Notes: a model not told the origin generated them from the sequence alone. A stretch of DNA of 12,712 nucleotides from JAWLCG01 sp041687295 (GCA_041687295.1 JAWLCG010000114.1:1-12712); one strand, 5' to 3'. Positions 1 to 6,780 are shown, counted from the stretch's first letter. Numbers and translations are program-made.

Positions 1-20
1 TGGGGCTTTCCTCCCCCGCC

Positions 21-38
21 GGCCCGCGACGGGCCTAC
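21..38 (-). repeat. GTAG-headed hairpin (REP-like)
   Basis: On the minus strand the tetranucleotide GTAG (38 down to 35) leads directly into a hairpin with arms ggcccg and cgggcc around a tcg loop, the G of GTAG being shared with the first arm. A 13-base string, ggcctacggggct, is repeated exactly at 32-44 and 112-124 and includes the GTAG head of both elements. REP elements linked to RAYT transposases are known to start with GTAG or GGAG ahead of a palindrome. Assigning this copy to that class is an inference. Confidence 0.4.
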
Positions 39-50
39 GGGGCTGCGCGG

Positions 51-84
51 GGTGCCGTGGCTGCGCTGTCTGCAGCCACGTCTT
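51..84 (+). repeat. Dispersed hairpin module 1, copy A
   Basis: A 9-bp perfect stem (cgtggctgc at 56-64, gcagccacg at 72-80) closes a 7-base loop. The flanks match two other spacers in this window: the left part ggtgccgtggc and the right part gcagccacgtctt are identical to the copy at 9995-10027, and a reverse-complement copy lies at 7977-8009. Only the loop differs between copies while the arms stay paired, which indicates a conserved structural element and not chance similarity. It lies downstream of the DUF255 gene and outside any credible coding frame. Confidence 0.7.
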
Positions 85-87
85 CCC

Positions 88-118
88 GCCGGGCCTCGCT
101 GCGCTCGACCCGGCCTAC
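88..118 (-). repeat. GTAG-headed imperfect palindrome (REP-like)
   Basis: Read on the minus strand, GTAG (118 to 115) is followed by an imperfect hairpin: gccgggtc pairs with ggcccggc with one G-U pair, around a loop of about 11 bases. This head-plus-hairpin design matches bacterial REP elements. It lies 80 bases from a second GTAG hairpin (21-38), with the module-1 hairpin between them. The whole 1-156 stretch therefore appears to be a cluster of short repeats. Confidence 0.5.
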
Positions 119-126
119 GGGGCTAT

Positions 127-151
127 CGGGCCACGTAGCGGCGGTGGCCCG
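127..151 (-). terminator. Hairpin just after the DUF255 stop codon
   Basis: An 8-bp perfect stem (cgggccac at 127-134, gtggcccg at 144-151) with a 9-base loop lies five bases beyond the stop codon of the minus-strand DUF255 gene. No run of U follows it, so it is not a standard intrinsic terminator. It could still stabilise the transcript end, or be another palindromic repeat like its neighbours. Confidence 0.35.
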
Positions 152-156
152 GGCGG

Positions 157-2541
157 TCAGGCCGTCACGTCGAGCATCTCGAAGATGGGGCGGTGACGGG
201 GCCCCTCCATCGGCGCGTCGGGGTCGAGGGTGATGGGCATCGTCAGGTCGTACTGCTCGGGGCGCAGGCAGCTGCGGTCGTCGCAGGCCTGGGCCGTCAC
301 GCGGAGGGTCAGGTCGAATCGGCCGGTCTGGGCGTTGTCGGCGACGGTCAGCGGCAGGACGAACCAGGCGTGCTCCTCGTAGACGCTCACCGGCGGCTGG
401 CCCGGCCCGAAGGTGGCCATGCGGCTGGGGGGCCAGTGGATGTTCTGGGCGGCGATCCGCCCGCCGCTGAGCACCTCGATCTGCGTGGGCGTCTGCTCGG
501 TGACGCCGTGGCCGTACACGTGCCAGCCGCGGTCGATGTTCAGGCGGATGGCGACGTGGAAGGTCTGGTTGGGCTGGACTCTCAGGTGCGAGCTGAAGGC
601 CTCGGCCGAGACCGGGCGGATGTACGCGCGGGCGTCGGGTCGGCCCTGGCCCTGGTCGTGGGTCACCTCGACGGCGGCGGCGGTGGGGGCCTCGTCGAGG
701 AACATGGCCGCGGCCAGGATGAGCGTCTCGGTGCCGCGGGGCGCCCGGTGCATCTGGGGCACGAAGGCCTGCAGCGTCTGCTGGGCGAGGTCGGCGTAGC
801 GGGCCTGTCCGGTCAGGGCGGCCATCCGCAGCAGCACGGCCACAGCCACGCCGTTGCCGCTGGGCACGGCCGAGTCGAAGGGGCTCTTCTGACGCACCAG
901 CAGCGACTCGTGATCGTCGCTGGTGTAGAAGAATCCCCCGCCCTCGGCGTCGTAGAAGCGGTCGATCATGCTCTCGACGATGGGCCCGGCCTCGCGGCGC
1001 CAGCGGTCCTCGCCGGTGGCGGCGTGCAGCTCGAGCAGACCCTGAGCGAGGCAGGCGTGGTCGTCGAGGTAGGCGTTGAGGCTCGCCTGGCCCGCCCGGT
1101 ACGTCCGCAGCAGTTGGCCGGCGGGGCGCATGGTGTGCAAGATGAAATCCGCCGCCCGCTGGGCCGCGCCGAGAAACAGCGGCTCGTGCAGCACGTGGCC
1201 CGCCCGGGCCAGGGCGGCGATCATCAGCCCGTTCCAGGCCGTCAGCACCTTGTCGTCGCGCTCGGGCCAGGGACGCTCGCGCCGTGCCGCCAGCAGTGTC
1301 TGCCTCGCCTTGTCCAGGCGCGTCAGTAACTCGGGCACCTTGAGTCCCTCGGCCTGGGCCAACTCGGGCAGGGGGCGGGGCAGGTAGAGGATGCTCTCGC
1401 CGGTGGCCTGGCCGGTGTGCTCGGGGCGGTAGTTGCCCTGCTCGCTGACGCCGTAGGCCAGGCAGAACAGGCCGGTGGTCACGTCGTCGGCCAGCACGGC
1501 GGCGATCTCGTCGCGGGTCCAGAGGTAGAACTTGCCCTCGACGCCCTCGCTGTCGGCGTCGTAGGCGCTGTGGAAGGCGCCGCCTTCGTCCATCAGGTCG
1601 CGCAGGACCCAGTGGCAGGCCTCGCGGGCGAGGTCGCCGTAGGTTGCGTCGCCGGTGGCGCGGTGGGCCTCGACGCAGGCGGCGATCAGCTGGGCCTGGT
1701 CGTAGAGCATCTTCTCGAAGTGGGGCAGGAACCACCGCTCGTCGGTGGCGTAGCGGTGGAAGCCGCCCCCGAGGTGGTCGCGGATGCCCCCGCGGGCGAT
1801 GCCGTTGAGCGTGGCGGTGATCAGGGCCAGCACGTCGGCCTGGGCGGTGGTCTCGTAGACGTACTGCAGCAGGGCCAGGGCCGAGTGCGGCGGGAACTTC
1901 GGGGCCGACCCGAACCCGCCCCAACGTTCGTCGGCGGCCCGGCGGAGCTGCTCGACGGCGCGGTCGACCAGCAGGCGGCTCAGCGTGGCCGGCTCGGCCT
2001 CACCGGCGGTCGCGCCGGCCAGGTCGCGCAGGGCCTGGGCGACGGCGTCGGCCTGCTTTTCGACGTCGGCCCGGCGGTCCTGCCAGAAGCCGTCGAGCTG
2101 CTCCAGCACGGTCGGCAGGCCCGGCATGCCCCCGCGGTCGCTGGGCGGAAAGTAGGTGCCCGCGTACCAGGGCCGGCCATCGGGCGTGAGCCAGACCGAG
2201 TTGGGCCAGCCCCCGCGCCCGGTGAGCAGCTGGGTGGCGTTCATGTAGATCTCGTCGATGTCGGGCCGTTCCTCCCGGTCGACCTTGACGGGCACGAAGT
2301 GCTCGTTGATCCGCTCGGCGATGGCGGGGTCCTCGAAGCTCTCGCGCTCCATCACGTGGCACCAGTGGCAGGTGGAGTAGCCCACCGACAGGAAGATGGG
2401 CCGATCCTCCCGGCTGGCGCGTTCGAAGGCCTCGGGCCCCCAGGGGAACCAGTCCACCGGGTTGTGGGCGTGCTGGAGCAGGTAGGGGCTCGTCTCGTGG
2501 ATGAGCCGGTTGGTGTGGGGTCCGCTGTCGGCGGGGCACAT
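157..2541 (-). CDS. DUF255/YyaL thioredoxin-fold protein with C-terminal DsbD-type domain
   Basis: A 794-residue protein of the YyaL/SPATA20 (DUF255) family. Residues 1 to about 165 form the thioredoxin-like domain with the family's NPVDW segment and a CHWC redox motif at 58-61. Residues of roughly 180-600 resemble the alpha/alpha-barrel part, with the family motifs HFEKMLYDQAQL (274-285), TAWNGLMIAALA and PSGNGVA. The last 155 residues or so read as a DsbD N-terminal-like domain with a Cys pair in CDDRSC (C753, C758), close to the CxxxxC pattern of such domains. B. subtilis YyaL has about 690 residues, so the extra length is this tail. The biochemical role of the family is not settled; a thiol-disulfide or sugar-related role is proposed. 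No signal peptide is visible, which is odd for a DsbD-type domain that normally works outside the cytoplasm. GAGGAG at 2549-2554 supports the ATG at 2541. Confidence 0.95.
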   Translation of the reverse strand: MCPADSGPHTNRLIHETSPYLLQHAHNPVDWFPWGPEAFERASREDRPIFLSVGYSTCHWCHVMERESFEDPAIAERINEHFVPVKVDREERPDIDEIYMNATQLLTGRGGWPNSVWLTPDGRPWYAGTYFPPSDRGGMPGLPTVLEQLDGFWQDRRADVEKQADAVAQALRDLAGATAGEAEPATLSRLLVDRAVEQLRRAADERWGGFGSAPKFPPHSALALLQYVYETTAQADVLALITATLNGIARGGIRDHLGGGFHRYATDERWFLPHFEKMLYDQAQLIAACVEAHRATGDATYGDLAREACHWVLRDLMDEGGAFHSAYDADSEGVEGKFYLWTRDEIAAVLADDVTTGLFCLAYGVSEQGNYRPEHTGQATGESILYLPRPLPELAQAEGLKVPELLTRLDKARQTLLAARRERPWPERDDKVLTAWNGLMIAALARAGHVLHEPLFLGAAQRAADFILHTMRPAGQLLRTYRAGQASLNAYLDDHACLAQGLLELHAATGEDRWRREAGPIVESMIDRFYDAEGGGFFYTSDDHESLLVRQKSPFDSAVPSGNGVAVAVLLRMAALTGQARYADLAQQTLQAFVPQMHRAPRGTETLILAAAMFLDEAPTAAAVEVTHDQGQGRPDARAYIRPVSAEAFSSHLRVQPNQTFHVAIRLNIDRGWHVYGHGVTEQTPTQIEVLSGGRIAAQNIHWPPSRMATFGPGQPPVSVYEEHAWFVLPLTVADNAQTGRFDLTLRVTAQACDDRSCLRPEQYDLTMPITLDPDAPMEGPRHRPIFEMLDVTA

Positions 2542-2607
2542 GGGCGGTCTCCTCGCTCGTGAGCTCTGGGCAGGGCGGCGGCGGGGCCCCCTGAAGCTGT
2601 TTCCTGT

Positions 2608-2613
2608 ATTCTA
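2608..2613 (-). promoter_or_regulatory. Possible -10 box for the DUF255 gene
   Basis: TAGAAT read on the minus strand (five of six bases of TATAAT) stands out in a GC-rich spacer, 67 bases upstream of the DUF255 start. No good -35 hexamer lies at 16-18 bases, so this is a weak call based on the -10 box alone. Confidence 0.3.
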
Positions 2614-2640
2614 GGCCCTTGGCCGATCGACCGCATGGCG

Positions 2641-2657
2641 GGGTGCCCGGGGCACCC
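2641..2657. repeat. Perfect 7-bp inverted repeat in the spacer
   Basis: gggtgcc and ggcaccc flank a three-base loop (cgg). The hairpin sits between the end of the PH-domain gene and the start of the DUF255 gene, both on the minus strand. It lacks a following U run, so a terminator role is uncertain. Nothing else convincing is seen in the 195-base spacer apart from the possible -10 box at 2608-2613. Confidence 0.4.
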
Positions 2658-2736
2658 AGGGCCGTGGATCCGCACACGTGGAGGGCAGAGGGTCTGGGCG
2701 TACTGTCGTCGGCGGTGGCGGACAGGGGCGCTGGGC

Positions 2737-3141
2737 CTACCGCGGCTCGTCCCGGCGCTGGCGGATCGCCTCTGCCAGGCCGCGGGCCTCGGCGTTGGTA
2801 ATGGCCGCCAGGCGCCACTGCCCCTCGGCGTGGGACACCTCCAGTTGGCCAAAGACCTTGCCCGTCTGACAGGCGAAGCGGCGGACCTGGCCGTAGGCCA
2901 ATTGGCGGAACTGGGTGCCGAACAGCACATTGTGCCGCAGGCACAGCAGCCGGCGGTCGGTCGCGCAGATCAGGCCCCAGTGCTCGTCGAAGCCCCCGTA
3001 GGCCACCTGCTCGATCCGCTCGTCGGGCTCCAGGACGCGGGCGAGCGACCGCATCGTTCGGGGCCACAGCCACAACTCCATCCGCCCCAGCTCCAGCAGC
3101 TGGCGGCGGAGACTCATCGTTCGGCTCGGTGTACTGACCAC
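2737..3141 (-). CDS. Small YokE-like PH-domain protein
   Basis: A short protein of 134 residues from GTG 3141, or 126 from ATG 3117. Its core (LEPDERIEQVAYGGF, then ATDRRLLCL, then LAYGQVRRFACQTG, then the LEVSHAEGQWRLAAI strands) follows the pattern of bacterial YokE-like PH domains: an acidic opening, a hydrophobic strand ending in TDRRLL, a y..vr.f turn and later strands, closed by a helix (EARGLAEAIRQRR). These domains are small beta barrels of mostly unknown ligand. There is no membrane segment. GTG 3141 is preferred because GGAAGG lies at 3149-3154; ATG 3117 has no clear Shine-Dalgarno. The frame stays open up to an ATG at 3378, but that would overlap the divergent oxidoreductase start and adds low-complexity sequence. 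The gene lies 195 bases upstream of the DUF255 gene on the same strand; a shared function is not evident. Confidence 0.75.
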   Translation of the reverse strand: MVSTPSRTMSLRRQLLELGRMELWLWPRTMRSLARVLEPDERIEQVAYGGFDEHWGLICATDRRLLCLRHNVLFGTQFRQLAYGQVRRFACQTGKVFGQLEVSHAEGQWRLAAITNAEARGLAEAIRQRRDEPR

Positions 3142-3148
3142 GGCAACA

Positions 3149-3154
3149 CCTTCC
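3149..3154 (-). promoter_or_regulatory. Ribosome binding site choosing the GTG start
   Basis: GGAAGG on the minus strand lies seven bases before GTG 3141, an ideal spacing. The in-frame ATG at 3117 has no comparable site, so this decides the start of the PH-domain gene. Confidence 0.55.
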
Positions 3155-3243
3155 CCCACGGCGGGACAACCGGTGCGATGCCCTGTCCCCCGACCCCCGC
3201 GGGCCGGCCCGTCGCACTGCCCGCCGCTACGGCAATGGAGGGC

Positions 3244-3249
3244 ATTGTA
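3244..3249 (-). promoter_or_regulatory. Possible -10 box for the PH-domain gene
   Basis: TACAAT on the minus strand (five of six bases of the consensus) lies about 100 bases upstream of the GTG start. The best -35 at 17 bases, TCGCCG, is poor, so confidence is low. Confidence 0.3.
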
Positions 3250-3301
3250 GCGCCCGCGCCTGCCGCCGGCGACCCGCCGGGCCCCAGGCCCCAGCCGGGC
3301 C

Positions 3302-3329
3302 TTGCGAGTGCGCCCCATCGGCCTATAAT
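3302..3329 (+). promoter_or_regulatory. Promoter for the first Gfo/Idh oxidoreductase
   Basis: A perfect -10 hexamer TATAAT (3324-3329) is preceded at 16 bases by TTGCGA (3302-3307), which matches four of six -35 bases. Transcription would begin near 3336, giving a leader of only about 14 bases that just includes the GGAGG site. AT-rich hexamers are rare in this spacer, which strengthens the call. Confidence 0.55.
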
Positions 3330-3349
3330 CCGGCCACGGAGGTATCCGG

Positions 3350-4396
3350 ATGCGAGAAGTTCCCAACGCGGTTGTCATCGGCTACGGCTTCGCGGGCCGA
3401 TCGTTCCACAGCTACCTGATCGGCCTGACGCCAGGCCTGCGGCTGCACGGCGTGGCCTCGCGCAGCGCCGAGACGCGAGAGCTCATCCAGCAGGAGCGGC
3501 ACTGCCGGGCGTACGAGAGCTTCGGGGCCGTGCTGGCTGACGACGAGGTCGACCTGGTGGTGCTGGCCTCGCCGACGCACCTGCACGCCGAGCAGGCGAT
3601 CGCCGCCCTGTCGGCTGGCAAGCACGTGGTGACCGACAAGCCCATGGCCACGAGCCTCGTCGACGCCGAGGCCATGATCGCCGCCGCCCAGGCCAGCGGG
3701 CGCGTGCTGAGCGTCTTCCAGAACCGCCGGTGGGACGGCGATTTCCTGACCCTGCGCCACCTGCTCGGCGAGGGGGCCCTGGGCGAGTTGCGCTGGCTGG
3801 AGATGGCGTGGAACACCTTCGGCCCGCCGCGGCGGTGGCGCGGCCAGGCCGAGAAGGGCGGCGGTCGGCTGTTCGATCTCGGCTCGCACATGCTCGACCA
3901 GGTGCTGCTGATCTTCCCTCAGGCCGTTACCAGCGTCTACTGCCGGATGCACCACGACTACCCCGAGCACGACGTCGAAAGCCACGCCCAGCTCACGCTG
4001 GGCTTCGAGGGCGGCGCGACGGCCATCGTCGACGTCGGCGGCCTGCACGCGCTGCCCAAGCCGCGGATCGCCGCCTTCGGCACCGCCGGCGCGTTCGTCA
4101 AGCACGGCCTGGACCCGCAGGAGGCGGCCATGAAGGCCGGTGACATCGATTCAGCCGTCGAGCCCGAGGGACTCTACGGCACGGTCAGCGACGGCCAGAA
4201 CCGCCGCCCCGTGCCGACCGTCCCGGGCCGCTGGCGGAACTACTACGAGACCGTCGCCGCTCAGCTCACCGCCAGGCCCCTGCCGCACGCCCCCGTCCGC
4301 CTGGAAGAGGCCCGCCGCGTCCTGGCCGTCCTCGACGCCGCCTTCGCCTCCGCCCGCACCGGCCAGGTCATCCGCCCCGCCATCGCGGCCCTGTAG
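3350..4396 (+). CDS. Gfo/Idh/MocA oxidoreductase, YdgJ/IolW-like
   Basis: A 348-residue NAD(P)-dependent dehydrogenase, normal length for the family. The Rossmann motif GYGFAG is at residues 11-16. The DKP variant of the EKP motif is at 96-98 (Lys97), and DLGSHMLDQ at 176-184 supplies the Asp176 and His180 pair expected at the active site. The stretch SVFQNRRWDGDFLTL (121-135) and the later FVKHGLDPQE are close to what I recall of the E. coli YdgJ and B. subtilis YvaA group, which act on scyllo-inositol or related cyclitols and sugars; the substrate here is inferred only. No signal peptide, so it should be cytoplasmic. GGAGG at 3338-3342 is seven bases from the ATG. It appears to be transcribed alone: the upstream gene is divergent and a 341-base spacer follows. 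Confidence 0.93.
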   Translation: MREVPNAVVIGYGFAGRSFHSYLIGLTPGLRLHGVASRSAETRELIQQERHCRAYESFGAVLADDEVDLVVLASPTHLHAEQAIAALSAGKHVVTDKPMATSLVDAEAMIAAAQASGRVLSVFQNRRWDGDFLTLRHLLGEGALGELRWLEMAWNTFGPPRRWRGQAEKGGGRLFDLGSHMLDQVLLIFPQAVTSVYCRMHHDYPEHDVESHAQLTLGFEGGATAIVDVGGLHALPKPRIAAFGTAGAFVKHGLDPQEAAMKAGDIDSAVEPEGLYGTVSDGQNRRPVPTVPGRWRNYYETVAAQLTARPLPHAPVRLEEARRVLAVLDAAFASARTGQVIRPAIAAL

Positions 4397-4466
4397 ACCC
4401 GGCGACCGCCGGCGCCTGCTCGTCAGTCGTACCGGCCAATGGAGGCCCAGGGCGCCAGCGCCGTAT

Positions 4467-4495
4467 GGAGTGCGGCGATGCAATCGCCGCACTCC
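4467..4495. repeat. Perfect 13-bp palindrome with a 3-base loop
   Basis: ggagtgcggcgat and its exact reverse complement flank gca. On either strand it starts with GGAG, a known head sequence of REP elements. It lies 70 bases after the oxidoreductase stop, with no U run next to it, so it looks like an extragenic palindromic repeat more than a terminator. Only this copy occurs in the window. Confidence 0.75.
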
Positions 4496-4639
4496 CAAAG
4501 GAGCGGTCCACCTGTCGCGCAGGGACACCCAGGGCGGCCCGGGCGGCGCTCGCGCCGCTCTTCAGCGGCCACGTTGCCCGATCCTCTGCCAGGACCGCCC
4601 AAGCAACCCGGCCTACGCCACCCGTCCACCGGTCGCCGG

Positions 4640-4669
4640 TTGGGCTGGGGCGGGGGCGAGGTCTAGAAT
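4640..4669 (+). promoter_or_regulatory. Possible promoter for the superoxide dismutase
   Basis: TAGAAT (4664-4669) matches five of six -10 bases. TTGGGC (4640-4645), 18 bases upstream, gives only three of six -35 matches. It would leave a leader of roughly 60 bases before ATG 4738. Confidence 0.35.
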
Positions 4670-4737
4670 GTGCTGGGCCCTGTCCAGGCGGACGGGGGAC
4701 CTTCATTCCAGAGTGACCCAGCAAGGGGAGATTGCGC

Positions 4738-5508
4738 ATGGACAGCGGGATGACGCGACGGGAGATGATCCGCAACGTGGGCCTGGCCGCCGGCACAGCC
4801 GCCATGGTCGGCAGCCAGTTGGCCGGCGCCCAGCCGACCGGCGGGGGGGCGATGGGCGGCGGGGTGCGCAGGCGGGCGCCCCAGGTGCCTCAGGCGAAGA
4901 GCTGGGATCTGCCGCCGCTGCCCTACGCCTACGACGCCCTCGAGCCGCACCTGAGCAGCCGAATTCTGGAACTGCACCACGACAAGCACCACGACGGCTA
5001 CGTCAAGGGCCTCAACAGCAGCTACGAGAAGCTCACCGCCGCCCAGGGCGCCGGCGACGCCGACCTGGCCTACCACTGGGCGGGCAAGGTGGCCTACAAC
5101 GGCTCGGGCCACATGCTCCACAGCCTCTACTGGGAGAACATGACCCCCGGCGGCGCTAAGCAGCCCGGCGGCGTGCTGGCCGAGATGATGGCCCGCGACT
5201 ACGGCTCGGTGGCCCACTGCATCGAGACCTACCGCAGCGTCACCAAGAGCGTGCCCGGCAGCGGCTGGGGCGTGCTGGAGTACGAGCCGCTCGCCGGCCG
5301 ACTGCTGGTGCAGGGGGTCAAGGTGCATGAGGACCGCGACTTCATCGGCTCGGTGCCGCTGCTGATCGTCGATGTCTGGGAGCACGCCTACTACCTGCAG
5401 TACCAGAACGACCGCGGCGCGTACGTTGATGCGGTGATGGAGAACCTGGTCAACTGGGACGTGGTGGCCCAGCGGCTTCAGCGGGCGATGGCGAACCCGC
5501 GGGCCTGA
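4738..5508 (+). CDS. Tat-exported Fe/Mn superoxide dismutase
   Basis: A 256-residue protein converting superoxide to oxygen and hydrogen peroxide. The first 31 residues look like a twin-arginine signal: TRREMI with Arg7-Arg8, a hydrophobic stretch, and LAGA before Gln32 as the likely cleavage site. A Gly-rich linker follows, then the Fe/Mn-SOD fold. The expected metal ligands are His80 (in LELHHDKHH), His128 (in HMLHSLYW), Asp212 and His216 (in DVWEHAYYLQYQN). The position that is Gln in Mn enzymes seems to be His197 (VKVHEDRDF), as in mycobacterial and some archaeal enzymes, and Gly occupies the alternative Gln site of Fe enzymes, so the metal cannot be fixed. ATG 4738 is chosen because GGGGAG (4725-4730) is seven bases upstream; a TTG at 4732 is in frame but less suitable. 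It probably acts outside the cytoplasmic membrane. It lies 147 bases before an FAD oxidoreductase on the same strand. Confidence 0.95.
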   Translation: MDSGMTRREMIRNVGLAAGTAAMVGSQLAGAQPTGGGAMGGGVRRRAPQVPQAKSWDLPPLPYAYDALEPHLSSRILELHHDKHHDGYVKGLNSSYEKLTAAQGAGDADLAYHWAGKVAYNGSGHMLHSLYWENMTPGGAKQPGGVLAEMMARDYGSVAHCIETYRSVTKSVPGSGWGVLEYEPLAGRLLVQGVKVHEDRDFIGSVPLLIVDVWEHAYYLQYQNDRGAYVDAVMENLVNWDVVAQRLQRAMANPRA

Positions 5509-5540
5509 TCGGCGGGGGGCCTTTCCCCGGGGCTGGGCCG

Positions 5541-5559
5541 GGCATAGGATGACTATGCC
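5541..5559 (+). terminator. Hairpin between sod and the FAD oxidoreductase
   Basis: A 7-bp perfect stem (ggcatag and ctatgcc) with a 5-base loop lies 32 bases after the superoxide dismutase stop. It can be lengthened through flanking ccg/cgg if one base is bulged. There is no U run. It may mark the transcript end or act as a stabilising or repeat element. Nothing else firm is seen in this 147-base spacer. Confidence 0.35.
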
Positions 5560-5655
5560 GGACGGTGCAGTCGGCCGTGATAGGGCCTCGTCCGGCGGAC
5601 GTGCTCGTACGGTGGCGGGCTCGGCCAATAGTACAGTGCCGCCGAGGCAGCCGCG

Positions 5656-6780
5656 ATGCCGCAGGCCAGTCGTCAGCTCGTCTTGGTCGGGGGGGGACAT
5701 ACCCACCTGCACGCTCTGAAGCACGCCCGCGACTACGCGCGGCGCGGCGTGGCTGTGACGCTGGTCTCGCCCGAGCCCTACCTTGACTACTCCTCCACGA
5801 GCGCGCGCGTGCTGGCCGGCGACGTGCCGGCCTCGAGCTTCCGCATCGACGTGCGGGGGCTCGTCGAGCGCGCCGGCGGGCAGTACGTCCGCGGCTGGGT
5901 GCACCGCGTCGACGTGCCAGGCCGGCGGCTCATGCTCGAGGACCGCACGGTCGAGTGGGACGTGCTGAGCCTGGCCGTGGGCACCGAGGGGCTCGTGCCG
6001 CCCGAGCTGGCCCGCGATGACCGCCTCTACACGCCCAAACCGCCCGGGCGGATGCTGGGCATCCGCGAGCTGCTGGCCGAGCGGCTCGACCGGGTGTCGC
6101 TGGTGGAGGTCGTGGTGGTCGGCGCGGGCCCGTCGGGCTGCGAGCTGGCCGGGGCGCTGGACCGCCTGGCCCGGCGGCGCAAGGCCCGCGACCGCCTGCG
6201 CCTTTCGGTGGTGGAGCTCTCGGCCAAGCCGCTGCCGGGCCTGCCCGCGCGGGCCGCTGACCGGGTGGCCGGCAGCTTCGTGCGCCGCTCGATCGAGCTG
6301 CTGGTGGGCCAGCGGGTCATCGCCGCCCACGCCGGGGGCCTCTCGCTGACCGGCGCCGAGGCCGTGCCCGCCGACGCCATCGTCTGGGCCGCCGGCGAGC
6401 GGGCGCCCCGCATGCTGGTCGAGTCGAGCCTGCCGGTAGACTTGGCCGGCTCGCTGCTGGTCAACGACAGCCTCCAGTGCGTCGAGGACCCCTGCGTCTT
6501 CGGCGGGGGCGACTGCATCCGCATCCTGGGCCGTCGGCCCCTGCCAAGGCTGGGCAGCTTCGCCCTCCGCCAGGGCCGGGCCCTGCACCGCAGCCTGCTG
6601 GCCTACCTCGACGGCCGGCCGTTTCGGCCCTATCGGCCGCCGCGGCGGTTCCTGATGGTCATGAACCTCGGCGACGGCACGGGCCTGGCCATCTGGGCGG
6701 GCCACTGCCTGGCCGGACGGACCGTCCTGTGGCTCAAGAACCTCCTCGACGCCCGCTTCGTCCGCCGCTACCGCCTCTGA
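5656..6780 (+). CDS. FAD-dependent oxidoreductase, NDH-2-like
   Basis: A 374-residue flavoprotein of the pyridine nucleotide-disulfide oxidoreductase superfamily, in the branch that includes type II NADH dehydrogenases and the oxidoreductase domain fused to SelD. The N-terminal FAD site is LVLVGGGHTHLHAL (GGGHTH at 12-17), the second dinucleotide site is GAGPSG (156-161), and FGGGDC (282-287) is the flavin-contacting motif near the C-terminal end. The tail (LRQGRALHRSLLAYL, then RPYRPPRRFL, ending LLDARFVRRYRL) matches this branch and could be a basic amphipathic membrane anchor. There is no CxxC, so it is not a disulfide reductase. Cys162 and Cys351 are notable and leave sulfide:quinone oxidoreductase-like activity open. 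The likely role is passing electrons from NADH or another donor to quinone at the inner face of the membrane. A modest GAGG (5644-5647) precedes the ATG by eight bases. Confidence 0.85.
   Translation: MPQASRQLVLVGGGHTHLHALKHARDYARRGVAVTLVSPEPYLDYSSTSARVLAGDVPASSFRIDVRGLVERAGGQYVRGWVHRVDVPGRRLMLEDRTVEWDVLSLAVGTEGLVPPELARDDRLYTPKPPGRMLGIRELLAERLDRVSLVEVVVVGAGPSGCELAGALDRLARRRKARDRLRLSVVELSAKPLPGLPARAADRVAGSFVRRSIELLVGQRVIAAHAGGLSLTGAEAVPADAIVWAAGERAPRMLVESSLPVDLAGSLLVNDSLQCVEDPCVFGGGDCIRILGRRPLPRLGSFALRQGRALHRSLLAYLDGRPFRPYRPPRRFLMVMNLGDGTGLAIWAGHCLAGRTVLWLKNLLDARFVRRYRL

Larger units (their letters stand above)
4397..4737. other. Hairpin-rich 341-base spacer
   Basis: No credible gene lies between the oxidoreductase and the superoxide dismutase. 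The spacer holds a short inverted repeat straight after the stop (ccggcg 4399-4404, cgccgg 4407-4412), the perfect 13-bp palindrome at 4467-4495, a GC-only inverted repeat at 4543-4558 (gcggcgc / gcgccgc), and gcctacg at 4611-4617, which recalls the GTAG heads at the left end of the window. The right end holds the presumed sod promoter. Confidence 0.5.

Noticed and set aside
35..1924. 629-residue open frame on the minus strand inside the DUF255 gene
   Set aside because: Its sequence is Arg/Pro/Gly-rich with no family motif, and it overlaps a gene with clear conserved motifs on the same strand. It is a by-product of GC-rich third positions.
3142..3378. Upstream extension of the PH-domain protein to ATG 3378
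   Set aside because: It would overlap the divergent oxidoreductase start and its TATAAT promoter, and adds Arg/Gly-rich sequence unlike the family; the GTG at 3141 has a good ribosome binding site.
4663..6705. 680-residue open frame opposite the superoxide dismutase and FAD oxidoreductase
   Set aside because: It is the antisense shadow of two well-supported genes and is His/Gln/Pro-rich without motifs.
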